Below are positions 30,981 to 38,471 of a stretch of 48,176 bases of DNA, in pieces; the first letter of the stretch is position 1, and every line of letters starts with the position of its first letter. Source of the stretch: a virus; the IMG/VR virus record IMGVR_UViG_3300047354_000340, positions 1 through 48,176 of that record; one strand, given 5' to 3'. The notes under the pieces were generated by a model, which worked only from the letters and a program-made list of their open reading frames with translations, ran no database searches and was not told where the DNA came from. A program made the position numbers and the translations under genes.

Positions 30981-32031
30981 CTTTAATCTCCTCGTAAAGA
31001 TCCTTGCCACTAAAAAAGTTTTTCTTAAGTTTGTTAGTTTGCTTTTGTAAAGCTGGAAGATAGTCGTCATAATTTTCCATGTACTCAATTATTTTATCTA
31101 TTACGTCTTGCTTATGTAACAAATAAGTTTGAAAATCTTTAGTCCATTCACTTGGATACTTAAATGTATCTGTAGCCATTTCTGAATAGCTAAGTCTGTC
31201 TGGTACCATAGGAATTGCATCAACTACTGCGCCTTCATACCAACTAATACCTAGTGTTTCCTGTAAGTTTGCACTAAACACCATCTTAGCTTCACCAAGT
31301 AAATTATGATATTCATTCTTTGTTAGTTGTTGCTCTTGGCATACAATAAAATCATATTGTGGAAGTGACTGTCGAAGATCATTAAAGATATCAACTTGCT
31401 TTTCAGGAGCAATTCTATGTGGAAATAATATTACATCACGTTTTTCCATATGTCGATATTGCTCTAAAGAAGTACAAAGATACTCCATAGGCCATCCAAC
31501 ACGTACACTTTTTCTTTCAAAGTCTAATTCAGCTGATGCAAAGGCATCTTCGAACATATCAATGTGGAATTCGGTTGCAAAAAAATTATGATCATAACAC
31601 TCATACATACTTGCTTCTGCAAGCCTAACCCAAGGTTTATCACCTATGAGTCTACCTAAAAAGTCTTGTGGATCATAACTACCTGCATGCCACATGCCAC
31701 CAATATAAATGTCAACACCTAGTAGCTCTGCCATATAACGAAGCTGTATAACAGTAGGGTTCCAAGCGTCGGTATACAAAAAATAGTCGCCATCACTAAT
31801 CTTTCCTTTGCAGAAAAGCTCACCGATTTGTTCGAGTTGCTTGCTTTTATATACATTTGTTCCTCCGAAATTAAGGAAAGCTCCAGGCGTAGTTGCCTGA
31901 GGCGTTTCCCCTCCACTTATAACTAAAACTTCTTCATTTGTAGCTCGCTTTAATTGCTTTGGAAGATGCTCCTTCCATTGTGCAGTGTAACGAGTATCAA
32001 CTGCTTCGATATCTACAATATGAATTGTCAT
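30973..32031 (-). CDS. GT-B glycosyltransferase-like protein
   Basis: A 352-residue protein with a two-domain GT-B pattern. The C-terminal domain has VILFPHRIAPEKQVDIF and VFSANLQETLGISWYEGAVV, with the Glu-x7-Glu nucleotide-sugar ribose contact (E in QETLG and E in WYEGA). Family members transfer a sugar from UDP- or GDP-sugar. Being inside the deazaguanine cluster, it could glycosylate a modified DNA base or act elsewhere; neither is shown. It ends with an 8-base overlap with the next gene. Confidence 0.78.
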   Translation of the reverse strand: MTIHIVDIEAVDTRYTAQWKEHLPKQLKRATNEEVLVISGGETPQATTPGAFLNFGGTNVYKSKQLEQIGELFCKGKISDGDYFLYTDAWNPTVIQLRYMAELLGVDIYIGGMWHAGSYDPQDFLGRLIGDKPWVRLAEASMYECYDHNFFATEFHIDMFEDAFASAELDFERKSVRVGWPMEYLCTSLEQYRHMEKRDVILFPHRIAPEKQVDIFNDLRQSLPQYDFIVCQEQQLTKNEYHNLLGEAKMVFSANLQETLGISWYEGAVVDAIPMVPDRLSYSEMATDTFKYPSEWTKDFQTYLLHKQDVIDKIIEYMENYDDYLPALQKQTNKLKKNFFSGKDLYEEIKGE

Positions 32032-32034
32032 TAG

Positions 32035-32226
32035 TTACTTCCTTTTATTAAAGCCGGCCTTCTTAGCACGAAGCCACCCACGATACCTTTCGTAAGCTTG
32101 CCAGTTTGGATCGCTCTTTTTGTAAAGAGCTTTTTCATCAAACTTCTTTCCCTCAAAGCGGCAATAGTCGCGATAAGCGTCGAGGTCGTTGAAGATCTTT
32201 GCCACAACCGGGTTTTTAATAGACAT
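32035..32226 (-). CDS. Small conserved phage protein
   Basis: I chose the ATG at 32226 (MSIKNPVVAKIFNDLDAYRD), downstream of the queD stop, giving 63 residues. The core AYRDYCRFEGKKFDEKALYK and a basic, Trp-containing end (WQAYERYRGWLRAKKAGFNK) recur in marine T4-like phages. It might bind nucleic acid given its charge. GGAAG precedes the ATG. Confidence 0.72.
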   Translation of the reverse strand: MSIKNPVVAKIFNDLDAYRDYCRFEGKKFDEKALYKKSDPNWQAYERYRGWLRAKKAGFNKRK

Positions 32227-32248
32227 AGTATAATTCTTCCTTTTGTCA

Positions 32249-32782
32249 TTAACTATTTGGATAAAAAATTGAACAGCCGTTTTCGTTATCTTCACTTACT
32301 TCAATTTCGACAAAACGGCCGGGATGTCGATTTGAAATTTCTTTATATAGTTCATCTGCAATCATTTCGCAGGATTTATGATCTAGAACAAGCACTTGAC
32401 CTTCAGCGGAATCACTGTATAGTCTTTCAAGCCATCGCTTGAACTGAATGAATTCAATGTCTCTATCATCGTGAAACACCTCAATACGCACCCTGAAGTG
32501 GAAAATGTGACGATGAGGATGACCAAGAAAACTAACATCATCCCACCCACCTGTTGCAAGTTTGGGATCATCTAATGCTGCCGGATAACAATGAATACCT
32601 TCCTTTGAGAATGTAACCCATATACTTCGTTGTGCATTATTTAGTGCATTTTCTTTTTGCATTTTAGCATCTTCCTCTCTCATTCGTCTACCCATGTAAT
32701 CATGATAGCTTTCACGATTGACTGCATCATACGATGGGTAACCTTTTTCAAAAACTGGTGATGTGTGTTCATCTTCTACCAT
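32249..32782 (-). CDS. queD: 6-carboxytetrahydropterin synthase-like protein (QueD)
   Basis: QueD turns dihydroneopterin triphosphate into 6-carboxytetrahydropterin. In this 177-residue protein the fold appears from residue 52 on: WVTFSKEGIHCYP (H64), LGHPHRHIFHFRVRIE (candidate zinc histidines H90, H92, H95), EFIQFKRWLERL (the family's DF-x-x-LK segment), VLDHKSCEMIADELY (LDH) and EIEVSEDNENGCSIFY. The first 50 residues are an acidic extension absent from bacterial QueD, and an ATG at 32662 with GAGG upstream could be an alternative start. A promoter ends 6 bases before the ATG at 32782. Confidence 0.75.
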   Translation of the reverse strand: MVEDEHTSPVFEKGYPSYDAVNRESYHDYMGRRMREEDAKMQKENALNNAQRSIWVTFSKEGIHCYPAALDDPKLATGGWDDVSFLGHPHRHIFHFRVRIEVFHDDRDIEFIQFKRWLERLYSDSAEGQVLVLDHKSCEMIADELYKEISNRHPGRFVEIEVSEDNENGCSIFYPNS

Positions 32783-32788
32783 ATTATT

Positions 32789-32817
32789 AGTATACTTTCA
32801 TTTAATAGGTTTGTCAA
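32789..32817 (-). promoter_or_regulatory. Sigma70-like promoter for queD
   Basis: On the minus strand TTGACA (32817-32812), a 17-base spacer and TATACT (32794-32789). The -10 is 6 bases from the ATG at 32782, so the predicted +1 is the A of that ATG, the same geometry as at panD. Confidence 0.7.
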
Positions 32818-33313
32818 GGCCATATTTGGACCAATTAGTAAATTTATTTGCATCCATCAAGTCATGAAGTCTGTGACTCCAAACACCTGGATTAGTTGCG
32901 GCAAATCCTTTGTCATCAATTTTAATCATAGTGTTGTAGTTCCATAGTTTTACATATGGAATCGGAACACGGATTTGCGGAATAAAATTGTCGTACTCTG
33001 TGAGACCGTCTTCTAAAATCTCTTCTGCACAAGTAATCGGAATATCTAAACTACACCAATAATCTTGTTTTAAGAAGTGTGTAATCATTTCTCCCCAACC
33101 AGGTCCGACCTTATTTGCTTGCACACTATGATTAGCACCAAAGAAAATATGTTCTACTTGATTATATGCCAATAGTTGTTCTTCGATATCTTTAACAGGT
33201 TGTACTCCTGTTACAAACAATGTATACATACCATATGCAGGAGTATGCTCTACTTCTGTACCAGTAAAGTATGTTACGTTATCAAACTCGCCTGCGTCAT
33301 AATTTCTTTTCAT
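32798..33313 (-). CDS. Conserved phage protein in the DNA-modification cluster
   Basis: A 171-residue protein starting MKRNYDAGEFDNVTYFTGTE. Segments VEHTPAYGMYTLFVTGVQ, EHIFFGANHSVQ and KLWNYNTMIKIDDKGFAATN are familiar from marine T4-like phages beside deazaguanine genes. No catalytic motif is certain. It lies between queD and the dpdA-like gene and overlaps the small YdcH-like gene by 4 bases, so a role in or near base modification is possible but only by context. Confidence 0.72.
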   Translation of the reverse strand: MKRNYDAGEFDNVTYFTGTEVEHTPAYGMYTLFVTGVQPVKDIEEQLLAYNQVEHIFFGANHSVQANKVGPGWGEMITHFLKQDYWCSLDIPITCAEEILEDGLTEYDNFIPQIRVPIPYVKLWNYNTMIKIDDKGFAATNPGVWSHRLHDLMDANKFTNWSKYGLDKPIK

Positions 33314-33522
33314 GATATAGGTCCTAGGTCAACAAGTTTCTTTTCAATTCGATGTATTTCGTCTTTAAACCATAATTTTTTTGTTTTGAGTACTACAAGT
33401 TCTTGATCTGGCATTAATTTTTTATATCCTTCGATAATTTCTTTGTCCAGTGTTCTATGCTTTTTATAAAGTTCTTGTAGGTATATTGCATATTTTTCAT
33501 GCTTCGCTGTGAAGTTGCTCAT
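33310..33522 (-). CDS. YdcH/DUF465-like small helical protein
   Basis: A 70-residue protein with YLQELYKKHRTLDKEI, then PDQELVVLKTKKLWFKDEIH, the pattern (H-x-x-L-D-x-x-I ... L-K-x-x-K-L-x-x-K-D-E-I) of the bacterial YdcH (DUF465) family, a short helical hairpin of unknown function. It overlaps the 3' end of the dpdA-like gene by 26 bases and the following gene by 4, so it is co-expressed with both. Confidence 0.62.
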   Translation of the reverse strand: MSNFTAKHEKYAIYLQELYKKHRTLDKEIIEGYKKLMPDQELVVLKTKKLWFKDEIHRIEKKLVDLGPIS

Positions 33523-35056
33523 CCTCTAGTACCTCTAACTTTTCTTCATTAAGTTCCTGCTCTTGTTCTTCTTCAACATTATCGTCTGTGTCAAACAATG
33601 AATTAAAGTAGGTTTGTGCATTAACAGTCTTTTTACCAATAGCACCTCTAGTACCTGGTATTGACATCCAGAATTTTGAAAATTCTTCAATTACTGCATT
33701 CGCTTCGTCTCGACTGTCAGTTGCGAATATTGCTTCCACAACATCTCTAAAAAATAACCTGTCGAAACGTTCTTCAACAAGCATGTTCGGAATGATTCCA
33801 TTGTCGTATTGTCTATTTGCTTCTTGTACTGCATTAATATGACTCCATACATTATGACCCATTTGGATCGCATATGAAAAACTATCCCAAGATGTTTTTC
33901 CTTCTTTACCTATTTTATTTAGATCTCCTGGACCATATATGCATATATCTTTGGCTTGTAGTTCAGCAGTAATAGGAGAATCTTTAAAGCTAGTGTGCTT
34001 ACCTTCTCTTACAAATGCACTGCCAAATGGTGTAGTATCTTGTGATAATCCTTTATCATCAATACTAGGAACCATTCGATATACCCATTTCAATCTATCT
34101 TGTGTTTCGAGTTCACAATAAATCTGTCCATTAGCAGTTGCTAAGAAAGGACTTGCACAATCAAATGTAATCATAAAGTTTGGATTATGATATTTACGAA
34201 CTGCTCTTTGTATATCAGTTAGTAGTGTAGCCCACTCTAGTTTTGATGTACCTAAGAAGTGCATTACATCATGTATGCCTGTTTCCAGTAGTCCGTCGAA
34301 TCTCAATGCAACTAGACGTTTAAGAACCAAATGTACATCACACATGTTCTGACCACCCATTGACCACCCATTAAAATGTGTGTCTGGATATACTTTAGGA
34401 TCGCAGTAGTCTTTCATTTGATTGTACCAATCATCTGCGTCTGCGTGATTTTCGCCTTGTAATACATTTAAAAATTTACAAGCACCTGTTCTGTGCTTCA
34501 TAAAATAATCATTGTTAATACGTGTTGCGGCTACTGCTTCTGCATATGTTGAAATACCTGTTGCTTTTGCACCTTCTGGAGAACGTGCTACCCAAGCTGG
34601 AATATCAAGTATCATTCCATAGTCCATGTAAGCATCCATCCATTTAAGAACACCGTCACGTTTCTTTTGTGCTTTAGGACAGTTGGGATCTTTCCAGTCT
34701 CCTTCCCAAACGCCTTTACCAATTTGGAAACCGCCACTATCACCTAATAACCAAGTATTTGCTCTGTCTCTGTTTCGTACCATATCTTCTTTAGGTACAA
34801 ACTTAGTTGTGTCTAAGTCGGCATGCCCTGCAGAATACAAACACCATTTGTATTGGAACATACCTTCTTGTTTATTAAGATAGTTTAAGCTTTCAACTCC
34901 ATTTGGAAAGTTGCTAGGTACTCTAGCCGGATCAACATACGGACCTTTCACAGGATCAGGATGTCGCTGTTTACCAACATACGTTGCAAAGAACCCGCTA
35001 AGTGCTGGTAAAAAAGTTGCGTAATCCTGTTGTGCTTTTGTCAAGTCTGTAATCAT
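33497..35056 (-). CDS. dpdA: DpdA-like DNA 7-deazaguanine transglycosylase (TGT family)
   Basis: A 519-residue protein related to tRNA-guanine transglycosylases: WLLGDSGGFQIG (DSGGFQ, 106-111), MILDIPAW (D151), NVLQGEN (197-203) and FNGWSMGGQN (228-237). These match the TGT active-site aspartate, the substrate-binding Q-G-x and the G-G-x-S/M-x-G loop. In phages carrying FolE, QueD and QueE, such proteins are DpdA, which exchanges guanine in DNA for a 7-deazaguanine to evade restriction. The tRNA-type zinc site is not seen. The C-terminus is an acidic Glu/Gln-rich tail. The assignment to DNA rather than tRNA rests on context. Confidence 0.82.
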   Translation of the reverse strand: MITDLTKAQQDYATFLPALSGFFATYVGKQRHPDPVKGPYVDPARVPSNFPNGVESLNYLNKQEGMFQYKWCLYSAGHADLDTTKFVPKEDMVRNRDRANTWLLGDSGGFQIGKGVWEGDWKDPNCPKAQKKRDGVLKWMDAYMDYGMILDIPAWVARSPEGAKATGISTYAEAVAATRINNDYFMKHRTGACKFLNVLQGENHADADDWYNQMKDYCDPKVYPDTHFNGWSMGGQNMCDVHLVLKRLVALRFDGLLETGIHDVMHFLGTSKLEWATLLTDIQRAVRKYHNPNFMITFDCASPFLATANGQIYCELETQDRLKWVYRMVPSIDDKGLSQDTTPFGSAFVREGKHTSFKDSPITAELQAKDICIYGPGDLNKIGKEGKTSWDSFSYAIQMGHNVWSHINAVQEANRQYDNGIIPNMLVEERFDRLFFRDVVEAIFATDSRDEANAVIEEFSKFWMSIPGTRGAIGKKTVNAQTYFNSLFDTDDNVEEEQEQELNEEKLEVLEDEQLHSEA

Positions 35057-35259
35057 TATTTTCCCATATTCATTGGCGAATATTGTTCGCCATTATATTG
35101 AGACCCAGTTTTATTTGGTCCAGTCTCAACACCGTTATTACATGCAAATACTACAACGCAAAGAAAAATTGCACTCCACATCAAGCCTTTCTTAGACCAA
35201 GCCATAAAGCCGTCCATAGCTTGTTCTGCTTGTTTTTGTGCTTGTTCTGCTGGAGTCAT
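35056..35259 (-). CDS. Small membrane-anchored protein
   Basis: A 67-residue protein with a helical, Gln/Ala-rich N-terminus, one hydrophobic segment (GLMWSAIFLCVVVFAC, about 30-45) and a polar Asn/Gly-rich tail. It is probably a single-pass inner-membrane protein; the cysteine at the segment end could be a lipobox but is in an unusual place. It sits between the clamp and dpdA-like genes, touching both. Function unknown. Confidence 0.68.
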   Translation of the reverse strand: MTPAEQAQKQAEQAMDGFMAWSKKGLMWSAIFLCVVVFACNNGVETGPNKTGSQYNGEQYSPMNMGK

Positions 35260-35991
35260 TTATTTGCTCTGTGCTGGAAGTATGTAATCATATTTTGCCA
35301 AACCACTATCTACACTAATTTGCATAGCACCTTGATCACTAATACTCATAGTAATATCACCATCTAAATTTAAGATAGCTTGCACTTGTGCAACAGGCCA
35401 ACTCCATGTATGAGATAATGTACCTTCGACACCAGCTTCAAAAACAAATGTACCTGCGTGTGTACTTGCATCACCAAAGCTAAACACTAAGTCATTGTCT
35501 TTAGTTGAAACATTAAATGTAGGCTCTTCTGAGTGTGCCGCACTTTGCAATTTCATTCTACCAATTGCTGCCATACTAGGTTGAAATGTTACATTCCAAG
35601 ACGCACCTTTAAATTTTACACTTTTAAGTTTTTCTTCAATGATCTGTTTATTCATAAATCGATAATCATTTTCAAAGTCACCACTTGCGTTTTCAAAGTG
35701 TATATGTGTAGGAATAACTTCACCGTTCCTATCAGCAGTTACTACATCAATTTTAGCATCTTTTTGATACTCAGGATTTTTTAAATGTAATGCTAGTTTA
35801 TCTAGGTTAGGCATTCCAAATGTGCCGTTAAATTCTGACACAGCTGAGTGCGTAGTAGAATTTAAAATCACAGAACGATCTTCTGCCATACTTTCGAAAG
35901 TTGTTGCTTCGCTTTCACTGTTTACCTTTACTAAGCTTAAAAAGCCTAGTGCGTGGGTTTTAGCAACAACGTCTTGTAAAATGTCTTTCAT
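35260..35991 (-). CDS. 45: Sliding clamp (T4 gp45-like)
   Basis: A 243-residue protein whose strand pattern and length match gp45/PCNA-type clamps: an N-terminal domain (GFLSLVKVNSESEATTFESM), GTFGMPNLDKLALHL where gp45 has its FLGI strand, and a C-terminal domain ending LAKYDYILPAQ. It forms a trimeric ring that tethers the polymerase and also activates late transcription in T4. A sigma70-like promoter inside the 3' end of the SDR gene (36016-36044) and GGAG 7 bases before the ATG support separate strong expression. The polymerase gene lies 2.5 kb upstream in the same orientation. Confidence 0.78.
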   Translation of the reverse strand: MKDILQDVVAKTHALGFLSLVKVNSESEATTFESMAEDRSVILNSTTHSAVSEFNGTFGMPNLDKLALHLKNPEYQKDAKIDVVTADRNGEVIPTHIHFENASGDFENDYRFMNKQIIEEKLKSVKFKGASWNVTFQPSMAAIGRMKLQSAAHSEEPTFNVSTKDNDLVFSFGDASTHAGTFVFEAGVEGTLSHTWSWPVAQVQAILNLDGDITMSISDQGAMQISVDSGLAKYDYILPAQSK

Positions 35992-36752
35992 GCGGGTTCT
36001 CCATTAGTTATATTAAGTATAATGCCTTTATCAGCGTTTGTCAAGTAGTTTTCTATACTATATTTAGGTTTAAAGCCTAAGCTTTTCATTTTTTCTGTAT
36101 TAGCACATGTAAATGTCCTTTCGTTCGGGGTATTTAGACGAATAGGAGCATCAGGTGCTAAGTCACGGACTTTAATCGGGTTACCTGATCCGATGTCTAA
36201 TACTCCTTTGACATGGGGTTTATTAATTAGTATTTGTATAGCATCGCAAACATCATTAATATGTATGAAGTCTCGATGATGGTTAGTTACGTATTCTAAT
36301 TTATTGTTAAAAAGTTTATCAAGAAACATTCCTTTTCTTGGAGTGTCACTCCATACAGTATGAAATCTCATACCTAATGTATTTGGATAGCGTTCTGCTA
36401 ATTCTTCTAGCACATATTTACTTGCCGCATAAGGATTTAAGTCTGGTTCGTATGCACTCGAACTGCTCGCATACAATATACGTGTTTCAGGATAACGCTC
36501 AAACAATCGCCTACTTGCTTCTATATTATTCTGCCAATATGCCGCAGGATCATTAATGCTTTCACGAACACCAGAACGTCCTGCTAAGTGTATAATTAAA
36601 TCAAAATCTACGTTAGGTAAATCACAAGTAAGCAAGTCTTGTCCGTCTAATAAATCGATACCTACTACGTCATTGTGTAATAGTCTTTTGTGCAATCTAC
36701 TACCAATAAATCCTCTATGACCTGTTAGTAGTATTTTTTGTACGGCTATCAT
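35988..36752 (-). CDS. NAD-dependent nucleotide-sugar epimerase/dehydratase (extended SDR)
   Basis: I chose the ATG at 36752 (MIAVQKILLTG), which overlaps the upstream stop by 4 bases (ATGA). The 254-residue protein has the Rossmann motif TGHRGFIG, the IIHLAGRSGV strand, the active-site YAASK (Y-x-x-x-K) and a RDFIHINDV segment, all of the UDP-glucose 4-epimerase/dTDP-glucose 4,6-dehydratase group. It is shorter than most (about 310). It acts with the PMM-like HAD and the cytidylyltransferase upstream in sugar activation; the sugar is unknown. It overlaps the clamp gene by 4 bases. Confidence 0.85.
   Translation of the reverse strand: MIAVQKILLTGHRGFIGSRLHKRLLHNDVVGIDLLDGQDLLTCDLPNVDFDLIIHLAGRSGVRESINDPAAYWQNNIEASRRLFERYPETRILYASSSSAYEPDLNPYAASKYVLEELAERYPNTLGMRFHTVWSDTPRKGMFLDKLFNNKLEYVTNHHRDFIHINDVCDAIQILINKPHVKGVLDIGSGNPIKVRDLAPDAPIRLNTPNERTFTCANTEKMKSLGFKPKYSIENYLTNADKGIILNITNGEPA
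36016..36044 (-). promoter_or_regulatory. Sigma70-like promoter for the sliding clamp, internal to the SDR gene
   Basis: On the minus strand TTGACA (36044-36039), a 17-base spacer and TATACT (36021-36016), 24 bases before the clamp ATG. It is made of coding sequence for the last residues of the SDR protein. Confidence 0.7.
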
Positions 36753-37468
36753 GATGCTATTCCAGACTCTTGAAAAAATTGTAGATACTCTCTTGTTTGC
36801 TGCCAACTACTTACTGCTCTAGTGTGGTTCACAACTTGTGCTAAAGGATAATCGTTTCCGTCCTTATCCATTCTATCTCCGAAGAAATATTTAGTATCTT
36901 CGGCATCAAAGTCTTTTATAATTTGTGCTTTATCAGTGCCGATAGGTGATATATCGATACCTGTTTCTCCGCCTACTGTTGCCTTGATCTTAGGAAACAA
37001 TGCATTGAATTGTCTTGCAATTATTTCACGTTCAGAAGTTAAAGAGTCATAAACTACATATTTTTCTCTTTGTTCTTTTGTTGCATTGCGACCAACAACA
37101 CTAAAATTTACCATACCAGGACGATGTTCAAAATGCAATCCTGTTCGTAAGTTGAAATCACTTTCTGTGAGCTCAATACTAAGCCACTCGTGTGCATCTT
37201 CTGGTAATATCCAATCGTTAGATCTAACATTTACATCTTTTTCCCAAACATCATTACCATTGCAATTATATACACGTTTACAGCTATTATAAATTGTTTC
37301 GCCGATTTGTTCGAGCGTTTTAGGCCGATCACTGCCTGTAACAAGATAAACATCATTTGATTGGCAAAACGATTTAAACCAAACTGCAAATCGTTCATCG
37401 ATTACTTGCCTGCTCGGAGTTAATGTTCCGTCAACATCAAAAATAAATTTATTTTTTACTTTTTTCAC
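36749..37468 (-). CDS. HAD phosphatase/mutase of the eukaryotic-type phosphomannomutase group
   Basis: I favour the GTG at 37468 (AGGA about 9 bases upstream), giving 239 residues starting just before KFIFDVDGTLTPSR; an ATG at 37489 and GTG at 37498 are also in frame. The motif FDVDGTLTP (catalytic aspartates), EHRPGMVNFSVVGR (cap, substrate arginine), GGETGIDISPIGTDKAQI and YFFGDRMDKDGND follow the order of human/yeast PMM, which interconverts mannose-6-P and mannose-1-P. This differs from typical bacterial PMM (ManB/PGM fold). Phosphatase activity is an alternative. It overlaps the SDR gene by 4 bases. Confidence 0.82.
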   Translation of the reverse strand: MKKVKNKFIFDVDGTLTPSRQVIDERFAVWFKSFCQSNDVYLVTGSDRPKTLEQIGETIYNSCKRVYNCNGNDVWEKDVNVRSNDWILPEDAHEWLSIELTESDFNLRTGLHFEHRPGMVNFSVVGRNATKEQREKYVVYDSLTSEREIIARQFNALFPKIKATVGGETGIDISPIGTDKAQIIKDFDAEDTKYFFGDRMDKDGNDYPLAQVVNHTRAVSSWQQTREYLQFFQESGIAS

Positions 37469-37628
37469 CCTTCTTTTTCCTTTTTGCATACATACCACTA
37501 GTATATTCTACTTCTTCAGATCTAGCACCATATGGATAAACTGTAATTTCGTTGCCTTTAGCTAACCATTCTTTGACTAATTTTCTGTCTGCTTCAATAG
37601 CCAATCTCTTTTCTTCTGCGTCAGTCAT
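37449..37628 (-). CDS. Small conserved protein (59 aa)
   Basis: The ATG at 37628 overlaps the cytidylyltransferase stop by 4 bases (ATGA). The product begins MTDAEEKRLAIEADRKLVKE, continues WLAKGNEITVYPYGARSEEV and ends in a lysine-rich tail. The WLAKGNEIT and YGAR pieces resemble small proteins I know from cyanophages. It overlaps the PMM-like gene's start, so the three are coupled. It falls just under usual ORF length cut-offs. Function unknown. Confidence 0.65.
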   Translation of the reverse strand: MTDAEEKRLAIEADRKLVKEWLAKGNEITVYPYGARSEEVEYTSGMYAKRKKKGEKSKK

Positions 37629-38041
37629 TTCTTCTCCGTGTCAGCTACTCGTGAACGTAAATCACTTGTGCTGAATCGGTGATCTCGTTTATTAAAATGC
37701 AAATCTATATCTCTACTACGACATATATCCTTGCCAGTAAAATCCTTATCGCGATATTCTTCTCCTAATATTCTAATGTTTATAGGATACATCTGCAAAA
37801 TATCTTCTAAATCTTCTTCTGTGCCATAAGGGATAATTTCATCTACATAACCAACTGCTTTTAATTGTGTATAACGTTCTACAATAGTTTGTATTGGTGA
37901 GTTCTTTTCTTTTCTATCTACGCTAGGATCAACTTGTAACCCCACTAACAAATAGTCGCATTGCTCTTTCGCTTCACGTAGCATAATTACATGTCCTGCA
38001 TGTAATAGATCAAATGTACTGCAAGTAAATCCTACTTTCAT
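37625..38041 (-). CDS. Cytidylyltransferase-like nucleotidyltransferase (glycerol-3-P type)
   Basis: A 138-residue protein with FTCSTFDLLHAGH (HxGH, 14-17), YLLVGLQVDPSVDRK and RFSTSDLRSR, the hallmarks of short cytidylyltransferases such as TagD/GCT and the sugar-phosphate type RfaE C-domain. It would transfer CMP (or AMP) to a phosphorylated alcohol or sugar, making an activated precursor for the SDR enzyme and glycosyltransferases nearby. It shares one base with the cupin gene upstream. Confidence 0.87.
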   Translation of the reverse strand: MKVGFTCSTFDLLHAGHVIMLREAKEQCDYLLVGLQVDPSVDRKEKNSPIQTIVERYTQLKAVGYVDEIIPYGTEEDLEDILQMYPINIRILGEEYRDKDFTGKDICRSRDIDLHFNKRDHRFSTSDLRSRVADTEKK

Positions 38042-38370
38042 TAGTGTTTCCTTTGCCCGTCAAAGACGCAAATAAAATACATGTCTGCATCACGTGGATT
38101 TATTACTTTATGGAATACACCATCATTGATAGGTACTACATCGCCTGCTTCTACTTCGATAAATTCATTATCCAATTGCATTTGTCCTGCCCCTTCGATA
38201 AACAAATATACTTCTTCTTGTCCATCATGTTTATGTCCACTTGTTTCTTTATGTCCGTGTAATCTGGTACTGCTTAGGACTAGTGTATTACCAAAAGGAT
38301 TGTCTTTAACAACATACCTATCATCTTGTTTTGCAATATAACCGCCTATGTCATCCAGATTTACTTTCAT
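38041..38370 (-). CDS. Single-domain cupin
   Basis: A 109-residue protein with HKETSGHKHDGQEEVYLFIE (cupin motif 1: H, H, E) and VVPINDGVFHKVIN (motif 2: H) on a small beta-barrel, as in mannose-6-phosphate isomerase-like cupins. It could isomerise or epimerise the sugar used by its neighbours, or bind a small molecule. The start overlaps the 34-residue ORF upstream by 4 bases, and the end overlaps the cytidylyltransferase by one base. Confidence 0.85.
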   Translation of the reverse strand: MKVNLDDIGGYIAKQDDRYVVKDNPFGNTLVLSSTRLHGHKETSGHKHDGQEEVYLFIEGAGQMQLDNEFIEVEAGDVVPINDGVFHKVINPRDADMYFICVFDGQRKH

Positions 38371-38471
38371 TGTCTCTCCTTTAGTTCTTTTAGTACATCC
38401 ATTATTTGTTCTACTAAGTCTGCATCATCAGGCTTATCAGAATCAATTTCAATCTCTACTTTAATTTTCAT
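38367..38471 (-). CDS. Very small ORF (34 aa) between polymerase and cupin genes
   Basis: The ATG at 38471 directly follows the polymerase stop, with GGAGAA 4 bases upstream (inside the end of the polymerase gene); its stop overlaps the cupin start as ATGA. The product starts MKIKVEIEIDSDKPDDADLV and ends with a helix EQIMDVLKELKERQ. Similar tiny beta-alpha proteins occur after gp43 in marine T4-like phages. Too short for most gene callers. Function unknown. Confidence 0.68.
   Translation of the reverse strand: MKIKVEIEIDSDKPDDADLVEQIMDVLKELKERQ

Noticed and set aside
35039-35048. TTGACA inside the start of the dpdA-like gene
   Set aside because: No -10-like hexamer lies at the right spacing, so it is treated as coding sequence.
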